From: Verrucomicrobiaceae bacterium
Lineage (GTDB): Bacteria; Verrucomicrobiota; Verrucomicrobiia; Verrucomicrobiales; Verrucomicrobiaceae
Assembly (NCBI GenBank): GCA_016713035.1
Contig: JADJPW010000003.1
Coordinates: forward strand, 248,001-312,000
Direction: 5' to 3'
DNA: 64,000 bases
Shown here: in pieces, positions 63,754-64,000 of the stretch
Layout: every line of letters starts with the position of its first letter
How positions within the stretch are numbered: the stretch's first letter is position 1
Made by a program: the position numbers and the translations under genes
Notes under the pieces: generated by a model
Database searches by the model: none
What the model was told of the DNA's origin: nothing
What the model saw: the letters and a program-made list of their open reading frames with translations, nothing else

Positions 63754-64000
63754 CCCAGAAATGTCCCTGCCATGACTGCCAGAGCGAAGACGTCATCGTT
63801 TTCGAAGAATACGAGCGCCTTACCCGTGTGACCTCGGACTGCAAGCCCTGGCCGGCTGGCGGTTCCCTCCAGCTCTGCCGTTCCTGCGGACTGCTGCAAT
63901 CCGGTGTGAATCCCTTCTGGATCGACGAAATCACCCGCATCTATGCGGAGTATGACTGCCACTATCAGTCCGGCGGTGTGGATCAGGCCGTTTACGATCC
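63750..64000 (+). CDS. Zinc-domain methyltransferase, cut by window edge
   Basis: The first 83 residues are visible, starting at ATG 63750 (MTQKCPCHDCQSED). CHDCQS and CRSCGL form a zinc-binding pair like that of the C-methyltransferases at 38414 and 59868. The segment then leads into the region before the SAM domain (YAEYDCHYQSGG). Whether the SAM site is intact cannot be seen. It is coupled to the RmlD-like gene. Confidence 0.75.
   Translation, partial: MTQKCPCHDCQSEDVIVFEEYERLTRVTSDCKPWPAGGSLQLCRSCGLLQSGVNPFWIDEITRIYAEYDCHYQSGGVDQAVYD

Overview
The window looks like chromosomal DNA of a verrucomicrobial bacterium (Verrucomicrobiota, Verrucomicrobiaceae-like). The evidence is a planctomycete/verrucomicrobial DUF1549/DUF1553 cytochrome, a second small cytochrome of the same type, a PEP-CTERM protein, a giant DUF11/FG-GAP/SdrD_B surface protein, rather GC-rich DNA and few strong Shine-Dalgarno sites. 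No rRNA, tRNA or CRISPR array was seen.

Left third, 1-12400: mostly housekeeping and envelope genes. They are a truncated DUF1549/DUF1553 cytochrome (minus strand), a frameshifted M48 metallopeptidase, a small membrane protein, a secreted TPR protein with a gluzincin HExxH site, then M20 peptidase and Der GTPase (minus). A small tail-anchored protein follows, translationally coupled to an OpgH/MdoH-type glucan glucosyltransferase, and then a PEP-CTERM protein (minus).

Middle, 12450-36500: a 14-kb minus-strand gene encodes a 4,677-residue secreted repeat protein (DUF11 blocks, 12 FG-GAP repeats, nine SdrD_B-like domains, of which five have a 111-residue period). Next are moxR and a DUF58 gene, separated by a four-helix-bundle (S23) gene flanked by short direct and inverted repeats. 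A candidate small RNA with its own promoter and a perfect intrinsic terminator lies between DUF58 and trpE. Then come a small cytochrome, a NadR-like ATPase, an M48 lipoprotein and an esterase/SMP-30-like protein. A decayed zone (34989-36513) holds an ISAs1-type transposase remnant carrying a 60-bp in-frame insertion that folds into a compact palindrome, and a scar ORF joining a glycosyltransferase start to an epimerase end.

Right half, 36514-64000 (continuing past the edge): a large plus-strand surface-polysaccharide locus in modules. Module A (36514-40173) makes a CDP-6-deoxy-4-keto sugar and modifies it by C-methylation and epimerisation. Module B (40263-44014), visibly more AT-rich, has a sugar aminotransferase, a GNAT acyltransferase and a CmcI-like/GT2 fusion. 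A complete IS630-family element (28-bp perfect terminal repeats including TA, damaged transposase) separates it from module C (45239-54064). Module C has an LhgO-like oxidase, a GmhA-like isomerase, two SDRs (one with altered catalytic residues), an MDR dehydrogenase, a split transketolase, a HAD-phosphatase/APH-kinase fusion and a methyltransferase. I infer that module C makes an unusual heptose or ketol-modified sugar. Module D (54263-64000) has a GMD-like SDR, a DPM1-type glycosyltransferase fused to a methyltransferase, a FkbM/membrane/FGE-fold triple fusion, tandem intact and degenerate C-methyltransferases, a WbuC cupin, an RmlD-like reductase and another methyltransferase cut by the window edge. 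Many genes in modules A, C and D overlap by ATGA or similar junctions, so they are probably co-transcribed and translationally coupled.
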